From an uncultured Shimia sp. (GTDB taxonomy: Bacteria > Pseudomonadota > Alphaproteobacteria > Rhodobacterales > Rhodobacteraceae): 64,000 nucleotides of DNA. A model generated the notes under the pieces. That model had not been told where the DNA came from. It saw nothing but the letters and a program-made list of their open reading frames with translations, and did not search any database. The stretch spans positions 992,001 through 1,056,000 of the forward strand of contig NZ_CANLRL010000001.1 of NCBI RefSeq assembly GCF_947493595.1, given 5' to 3'. Positions within the stretch are counted from its first letter, which is position 1, and every line of letters starts with the position of its first letter. Below, piece after piece: positions 62,550-64,000 of this stretch. Both the position numbers and the translations under genes were made by a program.

Positions 62550-63025
62550 CAGGCCTTTTCATCCGCCACTTCGTCCACAACAGAAAACAAGGTAGGTACA
62601 GCCGGGCATGGCGCCAAGTCGTTCTCCACAATATCGGACAAACGGGTCTGGTGCAGGAACACATAGACGTGTGCCGACAACCCTTCCCAAAGGCGGTTGG
62701 CCATGGATTGGGCACGCGACCCGCTGGAACCACCGCTGGCCCCTGCCCCTGTGTGCAGCGCCGACACGGTTTCATCTACCGCTGCCAGAACATCAGCCAC
62801 CCGAATCTCGGATTTTGGGCGGGCCAACCGGTAACCACCACCCGGCCCACGCACCGATACAACTAGTTCTGCACGCCGCAGCTTTACGAACAGCTGCTCC
62901 AAATAAGGCAGCGAAATGCTCTGCCGCTTGGAGATTTCACTCAAACTCACAAGATCTTCTGGCGGCTGGAGCGCAATATCTGCCAAAGCAACCACGGCGT
63001 AGCGGCCTTTTGTCGACAGTTTCAT
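62549..63025 (-). CDS. iscR: IscR-type Rrf2 regulator with a single cysteine
   Basis: 158 residues. The winged helix MKLSTKGRYAVVALADIAL, SLPYLEQLFVKLRRAELV and RGPGGGYRLARP match IscR. The E. coli cluster ligands (three Cys and a His near residues 92-107) are absent; the matching region is Gly/Ser-rich. The only Cys is about residue 140, in LAPCPAVPTLF. Rhodobacter sphaeroides IscR is also reported to bind its cluster with an unusual ligand set. It probably represses this SUF operon when Fe-S is sufficient. Confidence 0.93.
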   Translation of the reverse strand: MKLSTKGRYAVVALADIALQPPEDLVSLSEISKRQSISLPYLEQLFVKLRRAELVVSVRGPGGGYRLARPKSEIRVADVLAAVDETVSALHTGAGASGGSSGSRAQSMANRLWEGLSAHVYVFLHQTRLSDIVENDLAPCPAVPTLFSVVDEVADEKA

Positions 63026-63109
63026 AGAGCACCCCCTCGAATTGATTGACCTCAGCCGCCCATGTGCTTAAGTCGCTAGAACCCGAACGGCATTCTGGCC
63101 GTTCAACTA

Positions 63110-63126
63110 TTTAGAAGCGTTCTAAG
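63110..63126. promoter_or_regulatory. Irr-box (ICE-type iron control element)
   Basis: TTTAGAA-GCG-TTCTAAG is a near-perfect palindrome of the form TTTAGAA-N3-TTCTAAA, the published consensus of the Irr box in alphaproteobacteria. It lies 84 bp before the iscR start and 61 bp before the divergent hydrolase gene, so it could serve either direction. Confidence 0.75.
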
Positions 63127-63186
63127 GTGGCAGAGCAAATTCGTCAAGAATTCGTTCATACCTTTTAAGGGAGAAAAGCGACAAAT

Positions 63187-63843
63187 ATGCCTGAGGTGAT
63201 TTTTCCGGGACCAGAAGGCCGCCTCGAAGGCCGCTACCACCCACAAAAAGAAAAAGACGCGCCCATCGCGATTGTCTTGCATCCCCACCCGCAGTTTGGC
63301 GGCACAATGAACAACAAGGTTGTCTACAACCTGCACTATGCCTTCTACAACATGGGCTTCACTGTGCTTCGGTTCAATTTCCGCGGTGTTGGTCGGTCAC
63401 AGGGTGAGTATGATCAAGGTGTTGGTGAGCTGTCCGATGCCGCGTCAGCGCTGGACTATCTACAGTCGATGAACACCAACTCCAAGCACTGCTGGGTGGC
63501 TGGGTTCTCGTTCGGCGCGTGGATTGGCATGCAACTGCTGATGCGTCGGCCAGAGATCACCGGCTTTATCTCGATTGCCCCACCCGCCAACATGTATGAC
63601 TTCTCCTTCCTGGCGCCTTGCCCGAGTTCTGGCCTGATCCTGAACGGCACCGCCGATCGTGTCGCCCCACCGGCGGAAACCCACTCGCTTGTCAACAAAC
63701 TGCATGAGCAAAAGGGCATCACCATCACCCACACGGAAATTGATGGCGCAGGTCACTTCTTTGAGACCGACGAATACATGGATCAGATGACAGGCAATGT
63801 CACCGATTATGTGAAACGTCGCCTGACAGAGAACAGCCGCTGA
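63187..63843 (+). CDS. Alpha/beta hydrolase, serine esterase type
   Basis: 218 residues. The nucleophile elbow is AGFSFGAWIGMQLL (GXSXG), with a late His in DGAGHFFETDEY and an Asp in NGTADRVAPPAE. The N-terminal IVLHPHPQFGGTMNNKVVY and VLRFNFRGVGRS are typical of a group of small hydrolases that is often found beside SUF genes in related bacteria. The substrate is unknown. It lies opposite the iscR operon and shares its promoter region. Confidence 0.87.
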   Translation: MPEVIFPGPEGRLEGRYHPQKEKDAPIAIVLHPHPQFGGTMNNKVVYNLHYAFYNMGFTVLRFNFRGVGRSQGEYDQGVGELSDAASALDYLQSMNTNSKHCWVAGFSFGAWIGMQLLMRRPEITGFISIAPPANMYDFSFLAPCPSSGLILNGTADRVAPPAETHSLVNKLHEQKGITITHTEIDGAGHFFETDEYMDQMTGNVTDYVKRRLTENSR

Positions 63844-64000
63844 TGAGCACTTTGGATGCGCTGGCTGCCAAACTTGCCGAAGACACCATCAAAGCCCAAA
63901 AAGAGCTGGGTGATGAGCGTCTCTTTATGGAGGTAAGTGAGGTGCTCGGCGCGTCCTCTCAATCGCTCGAGGAGGCCTTTCTCACAGAGGTCCGAATGCG
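63843..64000 (+). CDS. Hypothetical protein, N-terminal part
   Basis: The ATG at 63843 overlaps the hydrolase stop codon (TGATG). The frame is open to the window edge. The first 52 residues are helical and acidic: MSTLDALAAKLAEDTIKAQ, then GDERLFMEVSEVLGASSQSL. I do not recognise the family. Coupling to the hydrolase suggests related expression. Confidence 0.6.
   Translation, partial: MSTLDALAAKLAEDTIKAQKELGDERLFMEVSEVLGASSQSLEEAFLTEVRM

Overview
The window looks like chromosomal DNA of a Roseobacter-group alphaproteobacterium (Rhodobacteraceae). The reasons are moderately GC-rich and tightly packed genes with many 1-4 bp overlaps, an IscR with only one cysteine, a SUF operon headed by an Irr-type iron box, a SelD fused to an NADH-dehydrogenase-like domain, a dimethylglycine-dehydrogenase-like FAD/GcvT protein, and a CCUCC-loop small-RNA locus of a kind described in Rhodobacterales. 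No phage, transposase, integrase or CRISPR array was seen. Genus and species cannot be fixed from sequence reading alone.

Layout. 1-3.9 kb: truncated periplasmic PPIase, tRNA-Asn(GTT), a metallo-hydrolase, an orphan EnvZ-like kinase and a GGDEF protein with an altered signature. 4.0-12.9 kb: a surface-glycan locus with a complete NeuC-NeuB-NeuA set (enough to make CMP-N-acetylneuraminate from UDP-GlcNAc), four putative GT-A glycosyltransferases, a divergent WaaA/GT30-like enzyme and a LpxL-like acyltransferase lacking the usual motif acid. 13-21.4 kb: rRNA methyltransferase rlmE, Ppx/GppA, a one-carbon operon (PF13769-like protein, MetF, methyl-THF:corrinoid methyltransferase), a TetR gene with three phased operators and two tiny downstream genes, an acyl-CoA ligase and a BrkB/YihY membrane protein.

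21.5-28.3 kb: a probable CCUCC-motif sRNA locus, then the periplasmic nitrate reductase operon napFDAGHBC (minus strand) with FNR-like boxes. 28.6-39.3 kb: phenylacetate degradation (paaJABCDE; paaZ divergent from paaI-paaK-paaR), with a shared operator-like motif in front of both transcription starts. Two near-identical small outer-membrane-type proteins lie inside this region, one with a Gly/Asp/Thr-rich tail. 39.4-50.7 kb: mnmH and selD (selenium use on tRNA), nucleoside hydrolase, selO, an EEP-family phosphatase, PhzF-like protein, Fur/Mur, the demethylating dehydrogenase and a MobA/MocA-like nucleotidyltransferase.

50.7-54.2 kb: a 1170-residue RTX protein whose N-terminal part looks like a clan GH-A glycoside hydrolase. 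54.7-63.0 kb: tRNA-Arg(CCG) and the SUF operon iscR-iscS-sufB-(65 aa)-(68 aa)-ybjQ-sufC-sufD-YIP1-YIP1-sufS. The window ends with an alpha/beta hydrolase and the start of another gene on the plus strand.

Functionally the region links iron-sulphur assembly, anaerobic nitrate reduction, aromatic-acid catabolism and a nonulosonic-acid surface coat. The least conventional items are the WaaA-like enzyme embedded in the sialic-acid genes, the LpxL-like protein without its acid, the CCUCC-loop RNA locus and the secreted RTX glycosidase.
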